A stretch of DNA of 5,862 nt from Verrucomicrobiota bacterium (GTDB taxonomy: Bacteria > Verrucomicrobiota > Verrucomicrobiia > Opitutales > Seribacteraceae). The DNA is taken from positions 1-5,862 of the forward strand of contig JACNJI010000510.1 of assembly GCA_014382645.1 (NCBI GenBank), read 5' to 3'. The notes under the pieces were generated by a model. The model was given only the letters and a program-made list of their open reading frames with translations. It searched no databases and was not told where the DNA came from. Made by a program: the position numbers and the translations under genes. This document shows, in pieces, positions 1-5,862 of the stretch; position 1 is the first letter of the stretch; the number at the start of each line of letters is the position of its first letter.

Positions 1-4
1 CACC

Positions 5-1039
5 ATGCAGCCCTCGATAATCCATATAGTCGTCCTCCTTTTGATCGCGATTCGGGCTCTCGCCCATCCCGTTCCCGACAGTCCGAAGTGGCTGGTTTAT
101 CCCGGCGGTGCAGGTCCCGGCAAAGGCAAGCACGTCGTTCTCATCTCCGCCGATCAGGAATACCGTAGCGAACAATCCATGCCGATGATGGCGAAAATCC
201 TGAGCAGGCATCCTGGCTTTGACTGTACCGTACTGTTTGGGGTCAACGAAGAGGGCGAAGTCGACCCGACCATGCCGGTCTACCCGAAAAAGGGGAAGGA
301 GGACGAATTCAAGTCACACGATATTCCCGGCCTTGAGCATCTCGCATCAGCCGACCTCGTAATCTTTTTTACCCGCCTGCTGACCCTCCCGATCGCCCAA
401 CAGGAACAGATCGTCTCCTACCTCGATTCCGGCAAACCAATGATTGCGCTTCGGACTGCGAATCATGGATTCCGCGGACCTATTCCCTACGAGATTGATG
501 GTAAAAGGGTGAACTTCGGAAACGACGTACTGGGAGGGTCCTTCAGGGGGCATCACGGTCGTTGGCATGCCGATTCAACCAGAGGCGCCGTTGTCGAAGA
601 ACAAAAGAATCATCCCATCGTATCCGGGGTCAAAGATATCTGGGGACCGTCGGACGTTTACCGGACATACAAGGAAGGAACCAGTCTTCCGGAAGGTTGC
701 ACCGCCTTGGTCTGGGGGCAGCCGTTGATGGGACGCAAACCCGACGATCTTCCGAATCAAAAAAAGGAACCGCTCCCGGTCGCCTGGTTCAAGACCTGGA
801 AGACCAGCAAAGGCAAAAGCGCTCGCGTGTTCCATTCGACCATGGGCAGCGCCAAGGACTTGGAAAGCGATGGTCTGCGCCGCCTCGTCATCAATGCCAC
901 CTATTGGGGCTTGGGCTTGGAATCCGCCATTTCCCCGACCAGAAAAGTCGACTACGTGGGCCCCTACAAACCTCTCGCGAGTGGATTCAATTATGAAAAG
1001 CTCGGGGTCGTGCCAAAGTTTCCCGAAGCTTACAAATAG
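5..1039 (+). CDS. Secreted ThuA-like domain protein
   Basis: Predicted exported protein of 344 aa with a ThuA-like (trehalose-utilisation, class I glutamine amidotransferase-like) fold. Residues 1-20 form a signal peptide: short n-region, hydrophobic stretch IIHIVVLLLIAI, and probable cleavage after ALA at residue 20. The domain begins with the beta strand KHVVLISAD (42-50), followed by EYRSEQSMPMMAKILS (52-67), a pattern common in planctomycetal and verrucomicrobial ThuA-like proteins. Further family-like segments are ADLVIFFTRL (116-125), GKPMIALRTANHGF (143-156), the His-rich HHGRWH (183-188) and RVFHSTMGS (274-282). Biochemical function is not established for this family; a role in periplasmic sugar metabolism is inferred from the company it keeps. 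The ATG at 5 is supported by the intact signal peptide directly after it, but only four upstream bases are visible, so promoter and ribosome binding site cannot be judged. The next gene starts 20 bp downstream on the same strand, suggesting cotranscription. Confidence 0.85.
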   Translation: MQPSIIHIVVLLLIAIRALAHPVPDSPKWLVYPGGAGPGKGKHVVLISADQEYRSEQSMPMMAKILSRHPGFDCTVLFGVNEEGEVDPTMPVYPKKGKEDEFKSHDIPGLEHLASADLVIFFTRLLTLPIAQQEQIVSYLDSGKPMIALRTANHGFRGPIPYEIDGKRVNFGNDVLGGSFRGHHGRWHADSTRGAVVEEQKNHPIVSGVKDIWGPSDVYRTYKEGTSLPEGCTALVWGQPLMGRKPDDLPNQKKEPLPVAWFKTWKTSKGKSARVFHSTMGSAKDLESDGLRRLVINATYWGLGLESAISPTRKVDYVGPYKPLASGFNYEKLGVVPKFPEAYK

Positions 1040-1059
1040 CAAACCCGTAATTTAACCTC

Positions 1060-1812
1060 ATGAGTACGAATATTCATCCCCATAGCCTCCACCTGAAGCT
1101 CAACTCCTTAGTCGCTTTTGCCTCTTTTTTCGTAGTTGCCACCGTTGCCTCCGGGCAGAAGAAGGACATGCCGAGGGAGAATGTCATCGAGATCCCGGCA
1201 ATTGGCGAGGGACTCTGCTTCCATAACCTTTTCCAGTCCAACATGGTGCTGCAACGGGACAAGCCGATTCAAATCTGGGGATGGGCAAGTCCGGAAGAAA
1301 AGGTAAGCGTCTCCTTTGCCGATCAAACCCAAAGAGCAGAGGCAAACAAGGATCGCTTATGGAAGATCACTTTGCCCGCTATGTCGGCCAATGCAGAACC
1401 GCAAACACTTACCGTCAAAGGTAAGGCCAAGCTGCGGCATGCACCAAGCCACATCATCGACCTCGCTCCCACCTGTCTCTCGGCAGCCGGTCTTTCGGTC
1501 AAGGGAATGGAAGGCAAGAGCCTCTTGCCCGTCTTTCCCAAGGATTCCATGTGGCAACGTACTCTTTACTGGGAGCACGAGGGCAACCGGGCGGTCCGCA
1601 AGGGAAACCATAAGCTGGTCGCCATTCACTATACCCCGTGGAAATTGTACGATCTGAGCAAGGATCGCAGTGAATTGAACGACCTTTCCGAAACCATGCC
1701 TAAGAAAACCGATGATTTGCGGCTCGCTTACGAGACTTGGGCGAAACGCGTTGGGACCTTGCCTTGGAACGAAGTCAATGTGAAGAAGAGTAAGAAGCAA
1801 AAGATGAAATGA
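1060..1812 (+). CDS. Chimeric ORF: sialate O-acetylesterase N-terminus fused to sulfatase C-terminus, no catalytic core
   Basis: Open frame of 250 codons made of two unrelated enzyme ends. Residues 1 to about 32 are a signal peptide (hydrophobic LVAFASFFVVATVA, 17-30). Residues about 51-121 match the first beta domain of sialate O-acetylesterases: HNLFQSNMVLQRDKPI (55-70), IWGWASPEEKVSVSF (72-86), LWKITLPAM (100-108), EPQTLTVKG (113-121). From about residue 125 the match changes to the C-terminal part of type I sulfatases: LRHAPSHIIDLAPT (125-138), GKSLLPVF (152-159), LYWEHEGNRAVRKGNHKLV (169-187), KLYDLSKDRSELNDL (195-209). The esterase GQSN serine motif and everything after it are absent, as is the whole sulfatase N-terminal domain with the CxPxR/CxAxR formylglycine motif. 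It therefore cannot be an active sulfatase or esterase of known type. The likely origin is an in-frame deletion between adjacent genes, leaving a relic or a secreted beta-rich protein of unknown use. The tail is Lys-rich. No Shine-Dalgarno is visible before the ATG. Confidence 0.8.
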   Translation: MSTNIHPHSLHLKLNSLVAFASFFVVATVASGQKKDMPRENVIEIPAIGEGLCFHNLFQSNMVLQRDKPIQIWGWASPEEKVSVSFADQTQRAEANKDRLWKITLPAMSANAEPQTLTVKGKAKLRHAPSHIIDLAPTCLSAAGLSVKGMEGKSLLPVFPKDSMWQRTLYWEHEGNRAVRKGNHKLVAIHYTPWKLYDLSKDRSELNDLSETMPKKTDDLRLAYETWAKRVGTLPWNEVNVKKSKKQKMK

Positions 1813-1851
1813 ATCCCCAAACTTCGCGACCTGAAGCATATGTTGCTTTTT

Positions 1852-1889
1852 AAGGAAAAATGAACTCGCCATCGAGTTGATTTTTCTTT
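1852..1889 (+). terminator. Long hairpin terminator after the chimeric ORF, possibly bidirectional
   Basis: An inverted repeat with arms 1852-1868 and 1873-1889 encloses the four-base loop CCAT (1869-1872). The inner stem AACTCG/CGAGTT is perfect. A single G-G mismatch (1862/1879) follows, and pairing then continues through AAGGAAAAAT against ATTTTTCTTT with one G-U pair (1854/1887). The right arm supplies the U-rich tract for rightward termination, and the left arm is A-rich, so the reverse transcript would also end in a U-rich tract. It sits 39 bp past the stop codon of the chimeric ORF and 47 bp before the propeller gene, so it should separate the two transcripts. Read directly from the sequence; termination efficiency is inferred. 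Confidence 0.8.
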
Positions 1890-1936
1890 GTTACCCAAGA
1901 CATCTACCCTTTCAAATTCATTATTCCAAAGATCTC

Positions 1937-3142
1937 ATGACTACTGCCATTAAAAACTTCCACCTGATCGTTTTCTATTTTTCTTTATCCAAGCTCTGCT
2001 TGCTTAGCTACGGGGCCGGGGCCTTGCAGTTTCGCGTTCAGCAATTGTACAAGGACAATGTCGAGTCTTGTGCCGTGGGGGATATTGACAAGGACGGCGA
2101 TCTCGATGTCGTTGCTGGCGAACGATTTTACCTGAATCCGGAATGGAAACCGATCAAGTTCCGGAGCATTAAGCCTTTTGGCAAAGACTACATGCAGGAC
2201 AACGGAGATTACGTTTATGATGTCAACGGCGACGGTTGGCTGGATGTCGTAGCCGGTCAGTTTACGGTTTCCCCCTTGCTCTGGTTCGAGAATCCAGGAG
2301 AAAAGACCTTGGGCGGCGGCAAACTATGGAAGCAGCACACATTGGTGGATACCGGGGTGGGTCACAACGAGATCATCTTTTTTCGGGACATGGACGGCGA
2401 TGGGGTACCCGAGTACATCGCAAATAGCTGGAATAGTAAAAACCCTATGTTGATTTGGAAGTTTTCAAAAGTCGATGGCGTACCAACTATGACTAAAAGT
2501 GTCGTTTCGGAGTCGGGCAATGGTCATGGACAAGGTTATGGCGACGTGAATGGGGATGGTCTGGAAGACATTGTATTCATGCAAGGTTGGTACGAACGCC
2601 CCGCCAAGAATGCCTTCGGACAGACTTGGAAGTGGCATAAGGATTTTACGCTGCCTCATGCCAGTTGCCCTATCTTGGTCCTTGATTTGAACAAGGATGG
2701 CAGAAACGATATGATATGGGGCAATGGTCATAATTATGGGCTGTATTGGCATGAACAACTCCAACCGAGCGAGGGAGGTAAGACCGTTTGGAAACATCAT
2801 TTGATCGACAAGAATATCAGCCAGTTTCACGCCTTGGCTTGGGAAGACTTGAACAACGACGGCAACCCCGAGATCATTACCGGCAAGCGCTACTATGCCC
2901 ACAGTGGAACAGATGCAGGGGCCAAGGATGAGATTGTGATCGTTTATTACCAGCCTCGTTTGGCTGAAGACGGGACGGTTACCTTTCAAAAGGAAATTGC
3001 CCACAAGGGCCAAGCGGGAACGGGTCTACAGATTCTTGTTGCCGACCTCAACGGAGACCGTTGGAAGGAGATTATCGTGCCCGGCAAGTCAGGTACTCAT
3101 ATTCTCTGGAACAAGGGAACGCTCTCGACCCCGAAGGAGTAA
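1937..3142 (+). CDS. Secreted FG-GAP/VCBS repeat seven-bladed beta-propeller protein
   Basis: Predicted exported protein of 401 aa. A signal peptide covers about residues 1-29 (hydrophobic LIVFYFSLSKLCLLSYG, likely cleavage after AGA at 29). The rest is seven FG-GAP/VCBS repeats, each with an acidic Ca-binding loop: DIDKDG (49-54), DVNGDG (95-100), DMDGDG (151-156), DVNGDG (203-208), DLNKDG (250-255), DLNNDG (304-309) and DLNGDR (370-375). Spacing is 46-66 residues, as expected for a seven-bladed integrin-alpha-like propeller. In the last repeat Arg replaces the loop Gly. Such propellers bind carbohydrates or proteins, and some are scaffolds of polysaccharide lyases; no catalytic motif was recognised here. 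I chose the ATG at 1937 over the in-frame TTG at 1877, because the TTG lies inside the terminator hairpin and would put 20 polar and mixed residues before the signal peptide. No clear Shine-Dalgarno precedes the ATG. The gene ends in tandem stops, TAA TAG. Confidence 0.88.
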   Translation: MTTAIKNFHLIVFYFSLSKLCLLSYGAGALQFRVQQLYKDNVESCAVGDIDKDGDLDVVAGERFYLNPEWKPIKFRSIKPFGKDYMQDNGDYVYDVNGDGWLDVVAGQFTVSPLLWFENPGEKTLGGGKLWKQHTLVDTGVGHNEIIFFRDMDGDGVPEYIANSWNSKNPMLIWKFSKVDGVPTMTKSVVSESGNGHGQGYGDVNGDGLEDIVFMQGWYERPAKNAFGQTWKWHKDFTLPHASCPILVLDLNKDGRNDMIWGNGHNYGLYWHEQLQPSEGGKTVWKHHLIDKNISQFHALAWEDLNNDGNPEIITGKRYYAHSGTDAGAKDEIVIVYYQPRLAEDGTVTFQKEIAHKGQAGTGLQILVADLNGDRWKEIIVPGKSGTHILWNKGTLSTPKE

Positions 3143-3429
3143 TAGAAATCAATTAGTTGCTTGTACTCTTTTGCTCGGGCACTTTTCGGAGTTTATTTTA
3201 GTTGGTTAAATCGGGATCGTTTAGAGTTTTGTCTCATGGTAACTTGGATTATCGGACAAGACGATGACGTCGACGGCACATCATATTTTTTTCAATAGCT
3301 CTTTTCACTTATTCCTTATTTGCTTCAATTTCACTCTTATCTTATAGGCGACAAGCAGATTCTTGACAGGTTTTTTCAAGGATTCTCAATCGGACATTGC
3401 AATAATCGAGGTTTAACTTTCTTCCCCTT
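3143..3429. other. AT-rich intergenic region without a recognisable gene
   Basis: 287 bp between the propeller gene and the MYG1-like gene. I see no credible ORF in either direction and no tRNA. A possible stem GTTTTGTC (3226-3233) with GACAAGAC (3255-3262), including one G-U pair and a 21-base loop, is not followed directly by a T tract, so it is not called a terminator. A T7 run lies near 3287-3293 without a strong stem before it. A second inverted repeat at 3358-3384 is listed separately. The last 13 bases before the downstream ATG, CTTTCTTCCCCTT, are pyrimidine only. The region must hold the end of one transcript and probably the promoter of the next, but no good -35/-10 pair stands out. 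Confidence 0.6.
3358..3384 (+). repeat. Short inverted repeat upstream of the MYG1-like gene
   Basis: GATTCTTGA (3358-3366) can pair with TCAAGGATT (3376-3384) around a nine-base loop, giving nine pairs of which two are G-U. It overlaps the perfect -35-like hexamer TTGACA at 3363-3368 and ends 45 bp before the start codon at 3430. It could be an operator or a leader hairpin, or it could be chance in AT-rich DNA. The nearest hexamers at -10 spacing are poor (CTCAAT at 16 bp), so the TTGACA is not called as a promoter. Confidence 0.3.
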
Positions 3430-4293
3430 ATGATCAATTCCATCGTAACTCATCCGGGTGGTGCCCACAAAGACGAGTTTCTTGCTTGTGCCGTCCTTCT
3501 GTCTAAAGACTCCCTGCCCATCTATCGTCGCGAACCGAACGAAGTCGACCTAGCTGATGAAACCATCGCCGTTCTCGATGTGGGAGGCGAACACGATCCG
3601 GAACGCAGCAACTTCGATCATCACCAGTTCCCCCGTGACATGGAACCGACCTGTGCCTTGTCCCTCGTGCTGCAACACCTTGGACTATACGAGGATGCTC
3701 GTGAATTCTGCTCCTGGTTGGAAGTCGCGGAGTGGTTTGATTGCCGAGGACCAAACGACACGGCGGAGTGGCTCGGGGTTGATCGCGAGATCATGGGTAA
3801 ACTGAATTCACCCCTCGACATCACTTTATTACAGAGTTTCGGTAAACAGACCGAGCACCATCCGGGTGAGCCCATTTGGGAGGTGATGAGAATGATCGGA
3901 ACCGACTTGGTCGGATACCTGACTTCTTTGCGTTCGCGTTTGGATTTCGTTGCCCAACATTGCGAAGTCTGGACGATGAAGGAAGGAGATGGCGGCTGGA
4001 AAGTTCTTTTTTTGCCTTACACGGAATCCTCTCCGGAAGAAGCTTCCGGTGTATTGGGTTGGCACGTCAAGGCGCTAGGGTTGGAGGATCAGGTTCTTGC
4101 CTTGGTCTATCCCGACAGCCGGGGAGAAGGCTACGGGATGCGGCGTTTCAATGACGATCAACGCCTTGACTTCAGCCAACTGGAGGAAGAAGCGGACATA
4201 CGATTCGCCCACGCCCGAGGATTCATCGCCAAGACTTCAAGCACGGAGGTCGAAAGATTGAAAACTCTCGTATTGAAAGCGTATCGAGCATAA
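3430..4293 (+). CDS. MYG1/UPF0160-family DHH-like metal-dependent hydrolase
   Basis: Cytoplasmic protein of 287 aa with no signal peptide or membrane segment. The N-terminus VTHPGGAHKDEFLAC (6-20) matches the THxGxxHxDE signature of the MYG1 (UPF0160) family, in which His8, His13 and Asp15 are predicted metal ligands. VLDVGGEHDPERSNFDHHQF (48-67) carries the second set: Asp50 and the DHH triad Asp63-His64-His65. Asp104, in EWFDCRGPND (101-110), may be the later acidic ligand. The C-terminal IRFAHARGFIAKT (257-269) resembles the conserved FxHxxxFI end of the family. Eukaryotic MYG1 is reported to be a 3'-5' RNA exonuclease; the bacterial role and substrate are unknown, so hydrolysis of a phosphodiester is inferred from the fold. 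Its length is in the lower part of the family range. The ATG follows a pyrimidine-only stretch with no Shine-Dalgarno; GAGG at 3408-3411 is too distant. Its stop is 57 bp from that of the convergent ABC-F gene, with no evident terminator between them. Confidence 0.85.
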   Translation: MINSIVTHPGGAHKDEFLACAVLLSKDSLPIYRREPNEVDLADETIAVLDVGGEHDPERSNFDHHQFPRDMEPTCALSLVLQHLGLYEDAREFCSWLEVAEWFDCRGPNDTAEWLGVDREIMGKLNSPLDITLLQSFGKQTEHHPGEPIWEVMRMIGTDLVGYLTSLRSRLDFVAQHCEVWTMKEGDGGWKVLFLPYTESSPEEASGVLGWHVKALGLEDQVLALVYPDSRGEGYGMRRFNDDQRLDFSQLEEEADIRFAHARGFIAKTSSTEVERLKTLVLKAYRA

Positions 4294-4350
4294 CAACGAC
4301 TCACCGTTCCTGAATGTTTCTCCGTATGTGCAATTTGAATAGAGTGTCGA

Positions 4351-5862
4351 TCAGTTGTCGGCCTCGAGTTTGAGAAGATTTTCGGTTTCTATATCCCACT
4401 CGTAATTTTTTTCGCTCAAATTTTTCGCTATACGAGCGGCTTTAATGTTCAGCTCCTTCGCCTTGTCGGGGTCGGAATAGGAATCCGGGTCTTCCAATAG
4501 TTTGGTTATTTCTGCTTGATCTCCCTCCAAGGCTAAAATTTCTGATTCAATTTTGGCTACACCTTTTTCAAATTTCTTTCGTTTTGCTGACTCGATTTTT
4601 CTTTTTTCTGCTCCGAGCCGTCTTCTTTCCTTGGCGTTGACCACCCTTGTCTTCTCGCTTGGTTTCTTTGAAGCTTCAGGACTGGCGTTCCTCAGTCCTG
4701 CGACTAATCCCCCCTGCTCAGAAGTTGCTCCTGATTTTCTAAGGTAATAATCGTAATCCCCGGAGTAGGCGGTGGTTTTCCCCGTCTCGATTTGTATAGT
4801 GTGCTTGGCGACCGCTCGAATGAAGTGCACGTCATGACTCACGAATACGATAGTCCCCGTATAGCTTTGGAGAGCTTTGATGAAGGCATCGATACTCGGC
4901 ATGTCGAGGTGTGTGGTCGGCTCGTCCAAGAGGAGCAGGTTGGGAGGGGCGAGCAGCAACTTGATCAAGGCCAAGCGACTTTTTTCACCTCCGCTCAAGA
5001 CTTTCACTTTCTTGAAGACATCGTCGCCCCGAAAAAGGAACGCTCCCATGAGTGTTCGAACATTCACCTCGGTCATGTCGTTCTTGACTCGTTCCATGGC
5101 TTCTTCCAATGCGGTTCGTTCGAGATCCAGCACATCGACCCGTTGCTGGGAAAAATAACCTACCTCGACATTGTGCCCGAGTTCGCAAGTCCCGCCTTCA
5201 ATGGGTATTATGTTGCCTAGTATTTTGAGAAGGGTAGATTTCCCCGCCCCGTTTGGTCCCACCAGCACAATGCGCTGGTGTTTTTCGATTTCCAGATCGA
5301 GGTTCTTGTAGACCACGAGGTCCCCATAGGCTTGTCGGACGTTTTTGCAGGTGGCTACCCTTTGGCCGCTGCGCTGAGGTTGGGGAAATTGAAAGGCGAT
5401 GGTGGCTTCCGCGCTTTCGGGAGCCTCAATACGCTCCATCTTTTCCAGTTGCTTGATTCGGGCCTGGGCCTGCGTCGCCTTGGAGGCCTTTGCGCGGAAG
5501 CGCCTGACGAATGACTCCAGATGCTCGATCTCGCGCTGCTGGTTTTGGTAGGCGGCCAGATGCTGGGCTTCGCGTTCGGCTTTTTGCACGAGGTAGTTTT
5601 CGTAATTGCCGTTGTAGCGATGAAGCTTTCTGTGACTGATCTCGACTATGCCGTCGCAGATTGCATTGAGGAATTCACGATCGTGCGAAATGGTGAGTAT
5701 GGCCCCGGTGTATCGCTTTAATTGACCTTGAAACCAGCCCAGCGTTTCGAGGTCCAGGTGATTGGTTGGCTCATCCAGCATCAGCAGAGCCGGTTCCATC
5801 ACCAACAAGCGCGCGATCGGGACTCGCATGACCCAGCCACCGCTCAAGGAGGTTGCAGGTTT
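4351..5862 (-). CDS. ABC-F family ATPase, 5' part beyond window edge
   Basis: Partial gene: the visible 503 codons are open to the right edge, and the start, first Walker A and first Q-loop lie outside. The TTG at 5845-5847 is the Leu of the first-domain signature LSGGW, not a start. Visible from N to C: NBD1 signature, Walker B and D-loop LDEPTNHLD (5752-5778), H-loop ISHDREF; the interdomain linker, helical and charged (about 5430-5600), which in ABC-F proteins reaches the ribosomal peptidyl-transferase region; NBD2 Walker A GPNGAGKST (5233-5259), signature LSGGEKSR (4975-4998), Walker B LLLLDEPTTHLD (4903-4938), switch SHD (4831-4839); then a 110-residue Lys/Glu-rich C-terminal extension (about 4354-4692) that looks like a coiled coil, as in Uup and YheS types. 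With no transmembrane segments and tandem NBDs it is a soluble ABC-F protein, not a transporter. The family acts on ribosomes (translation factors or antibiotic protection); which type this is cannot be decided from this part. Confidence 0.93.
   Translation of the reverse strand, partial: KPATSLSGGWVMRVPIARLLVMEPALLMLDEPTNHLDLETLGWFQGQLKRYTGAILTISHDREFLNAICDGIVEISHRKLHRYNGNYENYLVQKAEREAQHLAAYQNQQREIEHLESFVRRFRAKASKATQAQARIKQLEKMERIEAPESAEATIAFQFPQPQRSGQRVATCKNVRQAYGDLVVYKNLDLEIEKHQRIVLVGPNGAGKSTLLKILGNIIPIEGGTCELGHNVEVGYFSQQRVDVLDLERTALEEAMERVKNDMTEVNVRTLMGAFLFRGDDVFKKVKVLSGGEKSRLALIKLLLAPPNLLLLDEPTTHLDMPSIDAFIKALQSYTGTIVFVSHDVHFIRAVAKHTIQIETGKTTAYSGDYDYYLRKSGATSEQGGLVAGLRNASPEASKKPSEKTRVVNAKERRRLGAEKRKIESAKRKKFEKGVAKIESEILALEGDQAEITKLLEDPDSYSDPDKAKELNIKAARIAKNLSEKNYEWDIETENLLKLEADN

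Noticed and set aside
575..1042. 155-codon open frame on the - strand opposite the ThuA-like gene, and other antisense frames under the + strand genes
   Set aside because: The translation shows no recognisable domain, while the opposite strand encodes a clearly recognisable secreted protein; it is a shadow frame.
1888..1917. TTGTTA with TCAAAT (18 bp spacing) as promoter of the propeller gene
   Set aside because: Only four of six matches in each hexamer, in AT-rich DNA, and the first overlaps the terminator arm; too weak to call.
2465..3013. 182-codon - strand frame inside the propeller gene
   Set aside because: It mirrors the repeated Asp/Asn/Gly codons of the FG-GAP repeats and has no family resemblance.
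1877..3142. Seven-repeat gene read as a tandem DNA repeat or large adhesin fragment
   Set aside because: The repeats are protein-level FG-GAP blades with divergent DNA, and the gene is complete with a signal peptide and stop.
3255..3295. Palindromic CGTCGACG followed by a T7 run as a terminator for the propeller gene
   Set aside because: The palindrome cannot fold into a stable hairpin with a normal loop, and the T run is separated from it by about 15 bases.
3363..3391. TTGACA as a -35 box for the MYG1-like gene
   Set aside because: No acceptable -10 hexamer at 16-18 bp. AATAAT at 3401-3406 looks like a -10 but is 32 bp away.
4294..4350. Shared terminator between the convergent MYG1-like and ABC-F genes
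   Set aside because: Only a five-base ACAAC/GTTGT pairing across a very long loop and no T tract; nothing convincing.
4792..5220. 142-codon + strand frame opposite the ABC-F gene
   Set aside because: It lies across the NBD2 Walker B and signature motifs of the real gene on the other strand; no domain of its own.

Overview
The window reads as chromosomal DNA of a free-living, probably marine or aquatic bacterium of the Planctomycetota/Verrucomicrobiota group. Verrucomicrobiota, perhaps Opitutae-like, is my best guess. This rests on protein families only: a secreted ThuA-like protein, pieces of a sialate O-acetylesterase and a sulfatase, and a secreted FG-GAP/VCBS propeller, a set typical of sulfated-polysaccharide degraders in these phyla. 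None of the three internal starts has a clear Shine-Dalgarno sequence, which is compatible with this but not diagnostic.

Layout. Left part (5-3142, all + strand): a secreted ThuA-like protein (5-1039); 20 bp later a 250-codon reading frame (1060-1812) that looks like a chimera, with the signal peptide and N-terminal beta domain of a sialate O-acetylesterase joined in frame to the C-terminal tail of a sulfatase; a long hairpin terminator (1852-1889); and a secreted seven-repeat FG-GAP/VCBS beta-propeller (1937-3142). A 287-bp AT-rich gap without a gene (3143-3429) follows. Right part: a MYG1/UPF0160-family DHH-like metal-dependent phosphoesterase homologue (3430-4293, +), convergent with an ABC-F ATPase (4351 to beyond the right edge, - strand; its first half lies outside the window).

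How the genes fit together. The left part looks like the edge of a carbohydrate-utilisation locus whose products are exported. The chimera has lost both catalytic centres, so the locus seems to have suffered an internal deletion that fused two neighbouring enzyme genes, unless the join is an assembly error. The right part holds cytoplasmic genes of nucleic-acid or translation type with no evident link to the left part.

I found no CRISPR array, tRNA, rRNA, insertion sequence or phage gene, and no convincing new multi-gene system. The observation most worth following is the esterase-sulfatase chimera.
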